Assembly (NCBI GenBank): GCA_017893485.1
Contig: CM030362.1
Location: 260,948,255-261,012,254 of the forward strand
Source of the DNA: Hemerocallis citrina
Taxonomy: Eukaryota > Streptophyta > Magnoliopsida > Asparagales > Asphodelaceae
Direction of reading: 5' to 3'
DNA: 64,000 nt
The translations under genes were made by a program, and so were the position numbers. Positions within the stretch are counted from its first letter, which is position 1. The number at the start of each line of letters is the position of its first letter. The notes below the pieces were generated by a model. That model made no database searches and had not been told where the DNA came from. It saw only the letters and a program-made list of their open reading frames with translations. Shown piece by piece: positions 45,845 to 55,909 of the stretch.

Positions 45845-46021
45845 CCAACAGTGTTTTATTCCGTTAGTAAAACTTATAGTTACGGATTAAAATCTCCAAA
45901 GCTATAGGATACCTATACCCACAATTTACTTCACATCAGTAGGTATATGATGCCTATACCCACGGTTTTAGTGATCCGTCGCTATAGGTGTCCGTTGGTA
46001 TATGGCAAATTTCTTGTAGTG

Positions 46022-46802
46022 ACTCCCGAAGTCTGAGTTTAATCAGTCTTTGAGGAGTAGTTTTACTGTTTTAATGGCTTGCGGAGTTGTATCGGAGTCC
46101 AAATGTGGGGTGTCGAATCTTTGTATGAGGTATTATGGTGATTTTCGGAGCTGGTTGCACGCTCACGGTTATTCTCGAGCTCTCCTGGGCTTTTGGTGAT
46201 TTTTCATAATTTGTATCTATTTTTCGAACAATTTATTTAATTTTGCGAAGCGGTGATTTATCGTTCGGGGGCCTTAATTAATTATTCCAAGCAATAATTA
46301 TTTACCCCTGGGGTTTGAAAATATTTCCCCTATTTTAAAATTATTTTGTAGAATTGTTAATTAATTTTCCTGAATTTTTAATCAATTTTTCGCAAAAATA
46401 AATAATTCGATTTTATTAAATAAAAATTAATTTTTTAATCCGATTTATGACGTGGCACGATCTAGGCCCTTCATCACCATTGGGCGCGAATTTCTGGAGG
46501 ATCGGATGGCCGAAGTAGCTCGGTAGTGTATTTCTCTGCTTGTGGAGGTCGGTGCCTCCGTAGCTCGGCTGGTTGTCCTCGGTAGTTCGGTAGCTCGGCG
46601 CGTAGCGAGCTGCAGAGCTACGTGGCAAGATCTGGAGCGTTCATCATGGCGCGAATCACAAGGAAGGGGTTCAGATCAGGAGAAAATGGTATCTTGTCGT
46701 TTTGTGGACGTGGCGTGATCTGAGCCGCTCATCATGTTCTAGTGAGATTTTTAAAACGATCCAACGGTTGGGGTAGTTCGACCGCCGTTTTTCTTCAAAT
46801 GT
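46022..46802 (-). repeat. Left arm of a large inverted repeat (Tat 3' noncoding block, minus)
   Basis: This is the reverse complement of 46872-47660 with few differences, including the polypurine tract, the AT-rich block and the ACGACAAGATAC unit. Together with LTR F (before CACTA insertion) it made an arm of about 1.37 kb. The two arms are separated by a 69-bp spacer (46803-46871). Confidence 0.92.
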
Positions 46803-46871
46803 ACCGATGTTCGGACACCTACGAGGAGAACGATCTACCGAGGAGAACGAGCTACCGATGCACCGACCCTC
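46803..46871. other. Spacer at the centre of the inverted repeat
   Basis: It contains the words ACCGATGTTCGGACACCTACGAGGAGAACG and two ACCGAGGAGAACG-like repeats, related to the diverged repeat tail of D (35880-36000). This is the symmetry centre of the palindrome. Confidence 0.8.
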
Positions 46872-47660
46872 ACATTTGAAGAAAAACGACTGCCGAACTA
46901 CCCCAACTGTTGGATCATTTTAAAAATCGCGCTGGAACATGATGAGCGTCTCAGATCACGCCACATCCACAAAACGACAAGATAGCATTTTCTCGTGACC
47001 TGAACCCCTTCCTTGTGATTCGCGCCATGATGACCGCTCCAGATCTTGCCACGTAGCTCGGCAACTCGCTACGTGCCGAGCTACCGAGCTACCGAGGACG
47101 ACCAGCCGAGCTACCGAGGCACCGACCTCCGCAAGCAGAGAAATACGCTGCCGAGCTACTTCTGCTGTCCGATCCTCCAGAAATTCGTGCCCAACGCTTA
47201 TGAAGAGTCCAGATCGTGCCACATCATAAATCGGATTAAAAAATTAATTTTTAGTTATTAAAATCGAATTATTTATTTTGCGAAAAATTGATTAAAAAAT
47301 CAGGAAAATTAATTAAAAATTCTACAAAATAATTTTAAAATAGGGGAAATATTTTCAAACCCCGGGGTAAATAATTATTGCTTGGAATAATTAATTAAGG
47401 CCCCCGAACGATAAATCATCGCTTTCGCAAAATTAAATAAATTGTTCGAAAAATAGATACAAATTATGAAAAATCACCAAAAGCCCAGGAGAGCACGAGA
47501 ATAACCGTGAGCGTGCAACCAGTTCCGAAAATACCATAATACCTCATACAAAGATTCGACACCCCACATTTGGACTCCGATACAACTCTGCAAACCATTA
47601 AAACAGCAAAACTATTCCTCAAAGACTGATTAAACTCAGACTTCGGGAGTGGGGGGCTCG
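46872..47660 (+). repeat. Right arm of the inverted repeat (Tat 3' noncoding block, plus) with polypurine tract
   Basis: It starts ACATTTGAAGAAAAACG and matches 36000-36790 of D. The tract GGGAGTGGGGGG is at 47645-47656, directly before CTCG and LTR G. Confidence 0.92.
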
Positions 47661-48239
47661 TGATATGGCTAAAAATAGGGTTAAATCTGAACCGTCCAAA
47701 TCGGGTGCGAATCTTAATGATCAGGGGTAAAATGGTAATTTCACCTACAAACGGGTCTGAAGTGGGTACTGGGTCTTTTTTCCAAAGGCCCAATAACCCG
47801 CGAACCCGCGAATGGATCCACCTCAACTGGGTGCGGGTTTCAACCTGCAAAGAACCCGGTCCAGCTGGATAGAATTAGGGTTTTTGATTATACCAAATCA
47901 ACGGCCCTGATTCACTTCTATCCATTCACTGGGAAGTAGGGATTTGATCTTATCCTGAAACTGGTCCCTAAGGCAGCTATAAATACCCCCCATCCCCCAC
48001 TTGTAACAGGTAATCAATCTTTTGCCAGTAAAAGCTCATTCATAATCTTTCTGATTACTGACTTGAGCGTCGGAGGGTGCGTCGCCGGAATCAACCCCGG
48101 TGTTTCGCACTTTTTTGCAGGTTAACGGCGGGAGATCACGGTTAAACTCTAGCGGAAAGGTTTCAAGTTTAACTATTCGGCATCCCAAAGAATCCACAAA
48201 TTCTATCTGTTTGTCCCCACACCAGATTTAGCGGTAACA
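47661..48239 (+). repeat. Tat LTR G on the plus strand (579 bp)
   Basis: It runs from TGATATGGC to GCGGTAACA, with a TATA box at 47978-47985. A polypurine tract on its left makes it a 3' LTR. It is followed by chromovirus 3' sequence, not a primer site. Confidence 0.92.
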
Positions 48240-48618
48240 ACTATGTTTCTCTTTATTGCACTGTTTTCCGAGCTATTCCACAAATTAATGACTCAATTTA
48301 TTTTTCCTTTTATCTGAATGTTTTACCTAATATAATTTTTGTATGAAATTTTTTTTCAATCCATCCCATCGTTTTGTCACATTTCATGCTATCTTCCTAG
48401 TTTTCTTTTTCCGTTCTTACCAACTTTGGTACTTATAATTTTTCTTATCTAGAGTTTGTCCTGTTTTTTTTTTCACATTGCTTATTTTCATACTACGGTT
48501 ATTTTCTTAATGTTCACAGTTTTCTGTATACAATAATGATATTTTTCTTTGGTGTGTACAAAATACAACCTTTACCCTAGTGTGTTCTGGGGATAGAACT
48601 GTTGTAAGGGGAGGAGAG
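48240..48618 (+). mobile_element. 3' internal end and polypurine tract of a chromovirus
   Basis: T-rich noncoding sequence ends with AAGGGGAGGAGAG (48606-48618), a polypurine tract directly before a TGTAACACCCCG LTR start. The coding part of this element is absent; LTR G joins it at 48240. Confidence 0.75.
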
Positions 48619-51600
48619 TGTAACACCCCGCAAAATTGAAAATGTAAATTTTGTTCTCACGTGTTACGCACGTGTATTTTGTATCTTTACTGGTAATATT
48701 TGTATTGATTTCCGACTATTTATGCATTTTCCGTATATTTTATCCTATTTGAGTCAACTAAATTATTAAATTTCAATCTCTGTATTTTTATGTGCTTTTT
48801 ACGTGTTTTGATGCACGTATCGATTATGTGTTTTCACCGCTATGTGTAATATTTTCTGTGTTTAAATTATTTATTTTAGGTATTCAAATCCATTTTATAA
48901 ACGGAAATTCATTTTCTCACATTTTGATCTAAATACTTTTGTACGTGTAATGCACGTGTTTTCCATGTACGTGACGATTACGTCGTAAAATATATAAAAA
49001 TTAATAAATATATTTTTCTTATATTGTATTTTTATGATCTTTAAAATTTTTTCGTTGATAACGTCAAATTTCGTATTTTTTGATATTTTACTTGCGACGC
49101 ACATGTTTGTTTTGGTGCGCGTATTTGAGCTTATCCATTTTCAAAATAAATTTTAGGGAGTCCGTATGTTTATTTTATTTTTGTATGAAACATTATTAAA
49201 CAAATTTTTACGTACATATTATGTATTTATGTAATTTATGCTTTTCAAAAAAATAATTAATTTGAAAGGGTGTGCACTAGTACACGCACATGCACATGTT
49301 TTACCCATGAAAATATAGGCCGGGCTATTTTTGAAGTGGAGGGAAAATAGAATTTTGATTTTTGAGAGTCGATCAGAGAGTGGAGTTGGTGGTTTAGTGG
49401 GAGATAGTTATTATAACTACTCCTATAATCTCCTACTAATATCCCCTACCCCTACACCCTTCTCCATCATTCCTCTTCTCCTTCTCTGTTTCAATTCCGA
49501 AACCAAAATATCAAATCCCATCAGGCCATCCACTTCATTGCTTTTTCATTACTCAACCATTCAAAACATGTGTATGTAAGTATATATACATATACTTAAA
49601 TCCCATCTTAACACAACTCTCCCTCTTTCCTTTTCCTTGCTCTGTCATTATCCGAAAGCACCCCTAACCCCCTCCAGCATACTCCTGTGCTACAACCTAC
49701 TCCTCCACCTAATACACATACATACCTAGCCTATTCTAGCACACATATATATATAGAGTTATATGTATACATACATATATATGTTAGAGAAAAAGTTGAA
49801 GATGAAGTTTGGGGATGTCTCTGTTGCTTGGCCGGAAATAAGATGGAAGTGGTCCTATTCTCTTGTTGTCCGAAAGTGGAGTTGGAGTTTTGGGGAGTGG
49901 AATTCGAGGAATTCAAAGCGGGATTTTTTAAAAAGCTTCTAATTCTAGGAGTTCGTTTGAGTACATCAAAAATTTTCAATTTTGGGTGGGTAATTCTAAA
50001 ATCCTTTCTAATGTAGGAGTAGATTTGCATACTAGATAATATATGATTTTGTTGTTAAATGTTGATTGGTACGTTAATGTGTAGATTTCATGATCTTCAT
50101 ATAATTGTGCTATGATGTATAGAAATAATATTGTGAGTCGCATGCTCTTATTAACTAGAAAGAAAATAGTCATTTGTTGAAACGAAAAGAAAGTGTGCAT
50201 GGTAGAATATTTCCTATTGTAGTCACAATAATGCAATGTGTATGAAAATAGTTTTAAAGTTCTATTATAATAGAAAATTGTGGAAATAGCCTCATATACA
50301 TATATTTTGTGAGTATAGAATTTTTATAGAGGTGTTTTTGCATGAACGACAACATTTTATTTGGAAAATTGATTATGTGTTTTTATGCATTTTTGAAGAA
50401 AGATTTTATTATATTGCAAAAAAATGAGAAACTTATGAATTTGAGAACATGTACGATACTGTTTTTCAAAGAAACACATTCTGGAAAATTCTTTATATTT
50501 TTGTAGAAGTACAAATCAATTGAAAGATTGAGTTTATTAAAAGAAAGTAATAAAACATCCTTTTGTGGAAAGTGTGTTGTCAAATTGTGAAGAAATCATT
50601 GTTGCATTTCAATGTCTAAAATATATTCATGATCCACTTTAAACTGTAACCTGGTGCAATCGAAAGTCGACCGAACTCGAGTAGACAGTCGACTGTCGAG
50701 TATTAAATTTCATATTTTGCCTGCAGGACAGTCGACTGTCTACATTTCAACAGTCGACTGCTACTGTCTTGACTATTGGTCCTTGAGTTTTGAAGTTTTG
50801 CAGGACAATCGACTGACCCATTGTCAACAGTCGACTGAACTGACTGTGTTCTTTAGTTTCAAAGTTTCACAGGACGGTCGACTGGACATTTTTCCACAGT
50901 TAACTGAAATGACTATTGGTTCTTGAGTTTTGAAGTCTCACAGAATAGTCAACTGGCCACTTTTTAACAGTCGACTGCCACTGTCTTGGCTGATGGATTT
51001 TCTTGAGTTCGGATTTGATTTTTGACATGTGAAAGTTGAGTAAGATTAAATATGAGATTTTATGATTATTTGATTGAGATTATTTGAAATGCATACAACG
51101 TTATAAGTGATTAAATTGATTAAGAGGTTGATTTGACTTATGTCGTGTTATGAGATTATAAAGAAATATTCTTTGAGAAAGACATGAATAGAAAAATGAA
51201 AGATTAATATGAGATTGATTATGACTTATTGTTGATATCTAGCAAGAGATGGTTGTTGGAATCTAGAGGCTAGGCGAGACCCTAGTGACGGGAATTTTAT
51301 TTATGATTTGAGAGCTAACCAGTGTGGGTTAAGCATCTCTTGAGAAGTAGCCAGGTAAGTTGACTGTCTCTTTTGTTTTCATTTAAGTCCGGTAGGGTAA
51401 GCTAGCTCTAGGTTGTGATGATTTTCTTTTAAAACAAACTTAATTGTAAGGACTACACCATAGTGAAGATGTGATGAAAGTAAGAGAAAAATATGAGTAT
51501 GAGGGCCTTGGAGCTACGACGTGAGAATGTTCACAGGCTATCTACACGATGCGTCGTGTCATGGCGTGGATACATTTCCAGGAGTTCATACCGCAGGCGA

Positions 51601-52340
51601 CGCCTGTGGGGTGTTTGGTGACTACGGGTGGTGTCATGTCTCATGACGAAGGCTGAATTGTCGATAGGTTCTACACGATGCGTCATGTCATGATGTGGGA
51701 TTCTCCTCCAGGCTTTCTGGATATGAGCTCGTAACTCATAGAACATCTAGGATACTTACCGTAGTTACTTTAGTAGTTTAAGTCATGGCGGGGGATTGAA
51801 CCCTACAAGATGAAGTACGATTAAAGGCTTACCCTTGAATCTATGTATTATGGGATGCATATAATCCGAACAAGTTCCCATTAGTGTCATGTAATATAAA
51901 AAACTGCATTAAGGACTAAGTGCACAGCACCTCACGACATCAACAGGATGGTCCCTTTGTAGCTTTGTTTGTGATCAAGTTTGTGTTTGCTTAAGTATTT
52001 AAGAATCGTTATACTGTTCGCCATAACAAGGATGACCGTGTATAATATTTCGTCGGTTGTAAGCAACAAACGTGCCCACCGTTTTATATGCAGGACTTGG
52101 AGTTTATAAGAGGATATAAAGATGAAATTGTTGCTGATGATTACTTAAATGTTAAAGTTCTTTCAATTGTACATTTATTATTGTTGTATTTTATTTATTC
52201 CGCTGTGTATTGATGTAAAAGACGCTGATGTAATTATTGTTGAAATAAATTTTTAAATTTCTTGTAAAATTGTACGAAATGAAGTGTAAAGATCTCGTGG
52301 AATTTCGAATTCAGCCTTATTTGGAATTCGATGTGTTACA
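48619..52340 (+). mobile_element. 3' LTR of a Tekay-like chromovirus (3722 bp)
   Basis: It starts TGTAACACCCCG after a polypurine tract and ends GATGTGTTACA. It is homologous along its length to the solo LTR 8210-11537 (minus). Shared landmarks include CACGTGTAATGCACGTG runs, the GGTGGGTAATTCT block near 49985, the TTCATCACGATG-type repeats near 51540-51700, and GCATTAAGGACTAAGTGCAC near 51910. Small frames within (49331-50016) are not supported as genes. Confidence 0.85.
50655..51000 (+). repeat. Degenerate tandem repeat with GTCGACTG palindromes in the chromovirus LTR
   Basis: Four or five units of about 67-70 bp, each reading TTGAGTTTTGAAGTTT...CAGGACAGTCGACTG...CAACAGTCGACTG. The core CAGTCGACTG is a perfect 10-bp palindrome and occurs about nine times with variants. 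The 8210 LTR copy lacks an obvious equivalent. Confidence 0.85.
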
Positions 52341-52660
52341 CTCTTACTCACTTTTACCCTCTTTTGATCTAGACCCTCGATTCAAAATCACTTGTAATCG
52401 CAGCCATTCACTTCGAGTAAAAACTCTAAGCCCTCTTCCTTCCCTTTTTCACTTTTTACTCCCGCTCCCAATAGCTCAATTTGGCTGCTCTCTATTGAAG
52501 CTCTCTGGCTCTTGGATTTCTATCATTCTCTAGCCCCAATCTGCTCTCATCGATTCCGAAGTCTCTTTTTGTGGAGTCATTTTGCGTCTTGTGACTTTTG
52601 GTTTCTTGATTTGGGTAATCATCTCTTACTCCTCTCTTTCACATTATTCTAGATCCTACT

Positions 52661-53726
52661 ATGCCTAAGCCTAAAAGATCTAGGGCTTCTAATGCTGTAG
52701 AAGAACAATCTTCACATAATTATCTTCAGTATTTAAGGCATCCTTCTCTTGTTGAGAAGTATTTCATTATTTGTCAAATCATGATCTTTCCAGGTTAGTT
52801 TATTAATTTCCCAGATTTAGATAGATTTCTAATTGGACTATTGTTTCAACAATGTGGTTTATTTGAACTTCTATCTTTAGTAAATCAACCCTGCTGCTAT
52901 CCCCAACTCATTTATTTGTTTTATACAAATGTAAAAGTTGCTACTTATGAGGATGGTAGTGAAATATTTTTCACTACTTCTGTGAAAAATGATAGAGTTG
53001 ACTACCAAAAAATTAGGGTCAATTTTGAATATTTCTAATAAAGGGTTAGATATAGCGGAAGTTGAATTGGATGATGACTCTGTCATGTCCAAAATTTTTC
53101 TTCCCAATCGCGGTCCTCCTATGACCAATAAATCTATTACCCCATTTGCCATGCTAGTTGCACGAATGTTTTCATACAACATTATTCCTAAAACGGGTAG
53201 CTATGACCAATTTTCGTATGAATTGCAACAAGCGGTGTATGCAATCTTTGGCAACATCCAAATCAATTGGAGTCGAGTCATCTTTAGTCATTTCCATAAG
53301 GCACACACTTCTTTTCTACCTTATGGTGCACTTCTAACTCACATCTTTAACCACTATCAAATTGATCTTGATTCAGAGTCTAGTGTTGTGACTCATTATG
53401 AATCGCTTGATCGTGCGAGTCTATCCTGTATGAAAATTCTTGACGCTCCTCCGCAAACAAATACACCCCCTATTCCTTTAGCCACTTATGTTCCTCGTCG
53501 GTCTTCTGCTTATAGTTCGTCCTGTAGTTCTCGTCCTAGAGCTAGTTTTTCCGAACCTGAGAGTCTTTACAATTCTGTCAATTATCTCATGGATCGTCAG
53601 GATCTTATCTTAGGTCGACAGGAATCTCTTGAGACTAGCATTGCTAACCTCACTCATATGTTTGTTGGGCAGTTTACTCAACCTACCCCTGCCTCAAATA
53701 GTGATGATGAAGACGATGAATATTGA
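52661..53726 (+). pseudogene. Post-pol extra ORF of a SIRE-type element (putative plant transposon protein domain)
   Basis: It starts at 52661 (MPKPKRSRASNAVEEQ). After a stop near 52796 the frame continues (YPQLIYLFYTNVKVATYEDG), then shifts near 53035 to a 245-residue open frame (LNISNKGLDIAEVELDDD, SFLPYGALLTHIF, SVNYLMDRQDLIL, NSDDEDDEY). The middle fits the Pfam 'putative plant transposon protein domain' (PF20167) seen in many plant copia-linked ORFs. It lies where SIRE elements have their extra, sometimes env-called ORF, but no signal peptide or membrane helix is seen. Function unknown. The minus-strand relative (58998-59123) has lost the middle. Confidence 0.7.
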
Positions 53727-53899
53727 TGTACTTTTTAGTTTTTTTTTGTACTTTTGTTTTATGCTTTAATGATGTTCTCTTTTCACTTTGTCGTATGAAC
53801 AATCTTTTTGACTGGTCATGTATAAATTTCCATTTATGCTATGTTGGTTTTTATCTATGGTTGGTTCTTATCTCTTTACTCTTGTTTTTTTTGTTGATG

Positions 53900-54190
53900 A
53901 CAAAGGGGGAGATATATGTGCATATTGTGTTGTGCATGTTGTGCATGTTCAAGCATATTGTGTTGTGCATGTTCAAGCATATTGTGTTGTGCATGTTGTG
54001 CATGTTTAAGCATATTGTGTTGTGCATGTTAAGCATGTTAAAATGTTTTTGTGTGCATATTGTATTTTATTCAGGGGGAGCCTATTTACATTTGTATATC
54101 TTTATTATTATGTGTGACATCATGATATGTAAACCGTTACTCCATACTATTTTTAAGTTATTGTGTTGTCATCATCAAAAAAGGGGAGAA
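53900..54190 (+). repeat. Noncoding segment with GTTGTGCATGTT-type short repeats and polypurine tract
   Basis: CAAAGGGGGAGATA at 53901 is a polypurine-like word. Then ATTGTGTTGTGCATGTTCAAGC-like words repeat four to five times (53925-54040), and AAAAAAGGGGAGAA precedes the LTR. A 242-residue frame over this area (53723-54451) is hydrophobic low-complexity and rejected. Confidence 0.75.
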
Positions 54191-55569
54191 TGTAGATTCT
54201 TGATTTTGATGACTACAACACAATACACAATTGTTTTATCTTACATATCTTTTGCAGTGTGTACCAAAAGTGTTCAAGCCAACAATATAATGAAGGCTTC
54301 TAAAAGTTCCATATCAAGCCACAAAGACAATATCAAGACTCAAGATCAAGACACAAGTCAAAGACTTCTCAAGAGCTTCAAAAGTGTTTTATTAAATGAA
54401 CATGTGTCTTGTAATTGTGTTTGTAATATTTGTGTCTTAGATCTCTTGTAAGAGCCTTGTCACATACACACTCACACATCCCCTGAATAAAAATGACGTT
54501 TTCCAAAATCAAAATTTCAAAATGAAGCTTGTATAAGTTCAGCTGTTGAGTACCAGTCGACTTACTCTTGAGAACAGTCGACTGTTCTAGTACGAAACTG
54601 ACTGAACTCACTCAAGCTCTGACCAGTCGACTCATATGGCAACCCAGTCGACTGTTCAATCAGTTTTTTACAGTTTTCTGAAATTTATATTATTTTTTTT
54701 TCAAATTTAAATTCTTACTGCCGTTGTATGGCAGTTGGGGAACTGATTCTCAACGTCCAAGAGAATCTAACTCTATAAATAGAGTATAGAATTCATTTGG
54801 AAAAGTCTCCTTAACTCCTTAACCTTTTTCAAGTCTTTTTGCTTTTGAGAGAAAAAGAACAAGTTTACAAAGCACTTACTTTCTTTAAGACTTGGTTCTC
54901 TGATTTCAGTCTTGTATAACAAAGATTTCGTTCTAGACTAAAGTTAGAAATTGACCTTTAGACACAAAACAAAAGGCACAATCAAAACAAGGCTTTAGGT
55001 CATTGTAATCTTCACTTTTATTGTTGTTTCACTCTCGGGTTGTGAGAGTGGTCCTCTCGGTTGGAGAGTAGGACTCTTGTTGTAGAGTCGGTTTCACTCT
55101 AGGTTGTAGAGTGGGTTTTGCTCTTTCTAGTGGTGAGAGAGGTTTACGGGTTTGACATAGTTGTTGTCAAAGGCCGTAGAGTATTCTTGTAAAAAGTTTT
55201 CAAGAATAGTAGAAAATCTCAAGTGGGTTACTTGGGGACTTGATGTAGGTCGGGAGGACCGAACCAGGATTTATCATGGTGTTTGCTGTGTTGACTCTCT
55301 GTGGTTTGATTTCTCCATCTTGAAATTTCATTTTTGCTAAGTTAAATTGAAAATCGAGTCTGTGCAGTCGACTGGTTTCCGCTTTAAGTCGACTTAACGA
55401 CTGGTTGCTATTCAGTTCATTTACTCTTATATTTGCGCTGACAGTCGACTGATTTCTCCGATACAGTCGACTTAACAGTTGCGAAAAATTCTATTTATTG
55501 TTTAATTTTTATAGAACACTATTCACCCCCCCCCTCTAGTGTTCTTTGCCTTGCATACAGGATCCAACA
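54191..55569 (+). repeat. 3' LTR of the SIRE-type fragment (1379 bp)
   Basis: It starts TGTAGATTCTTGATTTTGATG and ends GCATACAGGATCCAACA. The end contains TTCACCCCCCCCCTCTAGTGTT, typical near the end of copia LTRs. Repeated CAGTCGACTG words lie at 54555-54655 and 55366-55470. A TATA box (CTATAAATAGAG) is at 54772-54783. It is homologous to 57149-58572 (minus). Confidence 0.9.
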
Positions 55570-55732
55570 ATTCAGTTATTCATGTGTGGTTGATTATTTC
55601 TCTTGCATATCTCTTGTTTATTCTTGTATATGTTGTAAAGATCCTTACATCTTATGAATGGTGAAAGCCATTCGCTGGACTTGTGTCGAGTATCTGTATT
55701 CCGTATTTCTTTTTGGGAAACGGGGCGTGACA
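55570..55732 (+). other. 3' tail of a second chromovirus/gypsy LTR
   Basis: It ends CGGGGCGTGACA, matching as inverted repeat the start TGTAACACCCCG of Tekay-like LTRs, and is followed by a primer site. It differs from the end of the 48619-52340 LTR, so it appears to belong to another copy whose LTR was invaded by the copia element. Confidence 0.6.
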
Positions 55733-55742
55733 GGGTTTTTAG

Positions 55743-55754
55743 TGGTATGAGAGC
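55743..55754 (+). other. Primer binding site, initiator-Met tRNA type
   Basis: TGGTATGAGAGC matches the usual TGGTATCAGAGC (complement of the tRNA-iMet 3' end) in 11 of 12 bases and lies 10 bases after the LTR end. Confidence 0.7.
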
Positions 55755-55909
55755 ATCATGTTTGGCTCATGTATTAGTTTGACTAATATGTTAGACATGT
55801 TTTGGCTCGATCAAGGATTGGCTCAACAGTATACAGACCACACAATAACATGAATAAATTATAATCAACTTTGATCTGGATTCTAACTATTTTTTATCTT
55901 GTGCAGACC

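Larger units (their letters stand above)
40779..46021 (-). mobile_element. CACTA (En/Spm-type) DNA transposon, non-autonomous, carrying gene fragments
   Basis: Terminal inverted repeats are CACTACAAGAATTTTGACATA (left) and CACTACAAGAAATTTGCCATA (right, minus strand), flanked by a 3-bp duplication ACT (40776-40778 and 46022-46024). Subterminal regions (40800-41130 and 45845-46010) hold many copies of CCTATAGCGACGG- and ACCCACGG-like words, as usual for CACTA elements. No transposase coding is visible. The 5.2-kb interior contains exon pieces of at least two host genes, all on the minus strand, so this is a gene-capturing (Pack-CACTA type) element. Strand is given by the captured exons. Confidence 0.92.
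52341..55569 (+). mobile_element. 5'-truncated SIRE-type Ty1/copia element, 3' end
   Basis: It begins directly after the chromovirus LTR in sequence matching the post-pol region of the minus-strand copia element (59440 downward). It contains the extra ORF, a polypurine tract (AAAAAAGGGGAGAA, 54177-54190) and the 3' LTR (54191-55569). gag and pol are absent. The junction at 52340/52341 coincides with an LTR terminus, so the chromovirus probably inserted into this copia element and the left part was later lost. Confidence 0.8.

Noticed and set aside
45471..45848. 125-residue ORF near the right end of the CACTA element
   Set aside because: Composed of serine/histidine/threonine low complexity from GGTGGC and GAGA repeats at the transposon subterminal region.
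52661..53726. Envelope (entry) protein of an endogenous retrovirus
   Set aside because: No signal peptide, transmembrane helix or cleavage site is visible; similarity is to the plant transposon protein domain.
53723..54451. 242-residue hydrophobic protein after the SIRE extra ORF
   Set aside because: The frame crosses a polypurine tract, short tandem repeats and the LTR boundary; it is low complexity and not kept in the related minus-strand element.
48619..55732. A single 7.1-kb LTR running from 48619 to 55732, interrupted by copia sequence
   Set aside because: The homologous solo LTR ends at the equivalent of 52340, and the 55570-55732 tail has no counterpart there, so two LTRs are more likely; not fully excluded.
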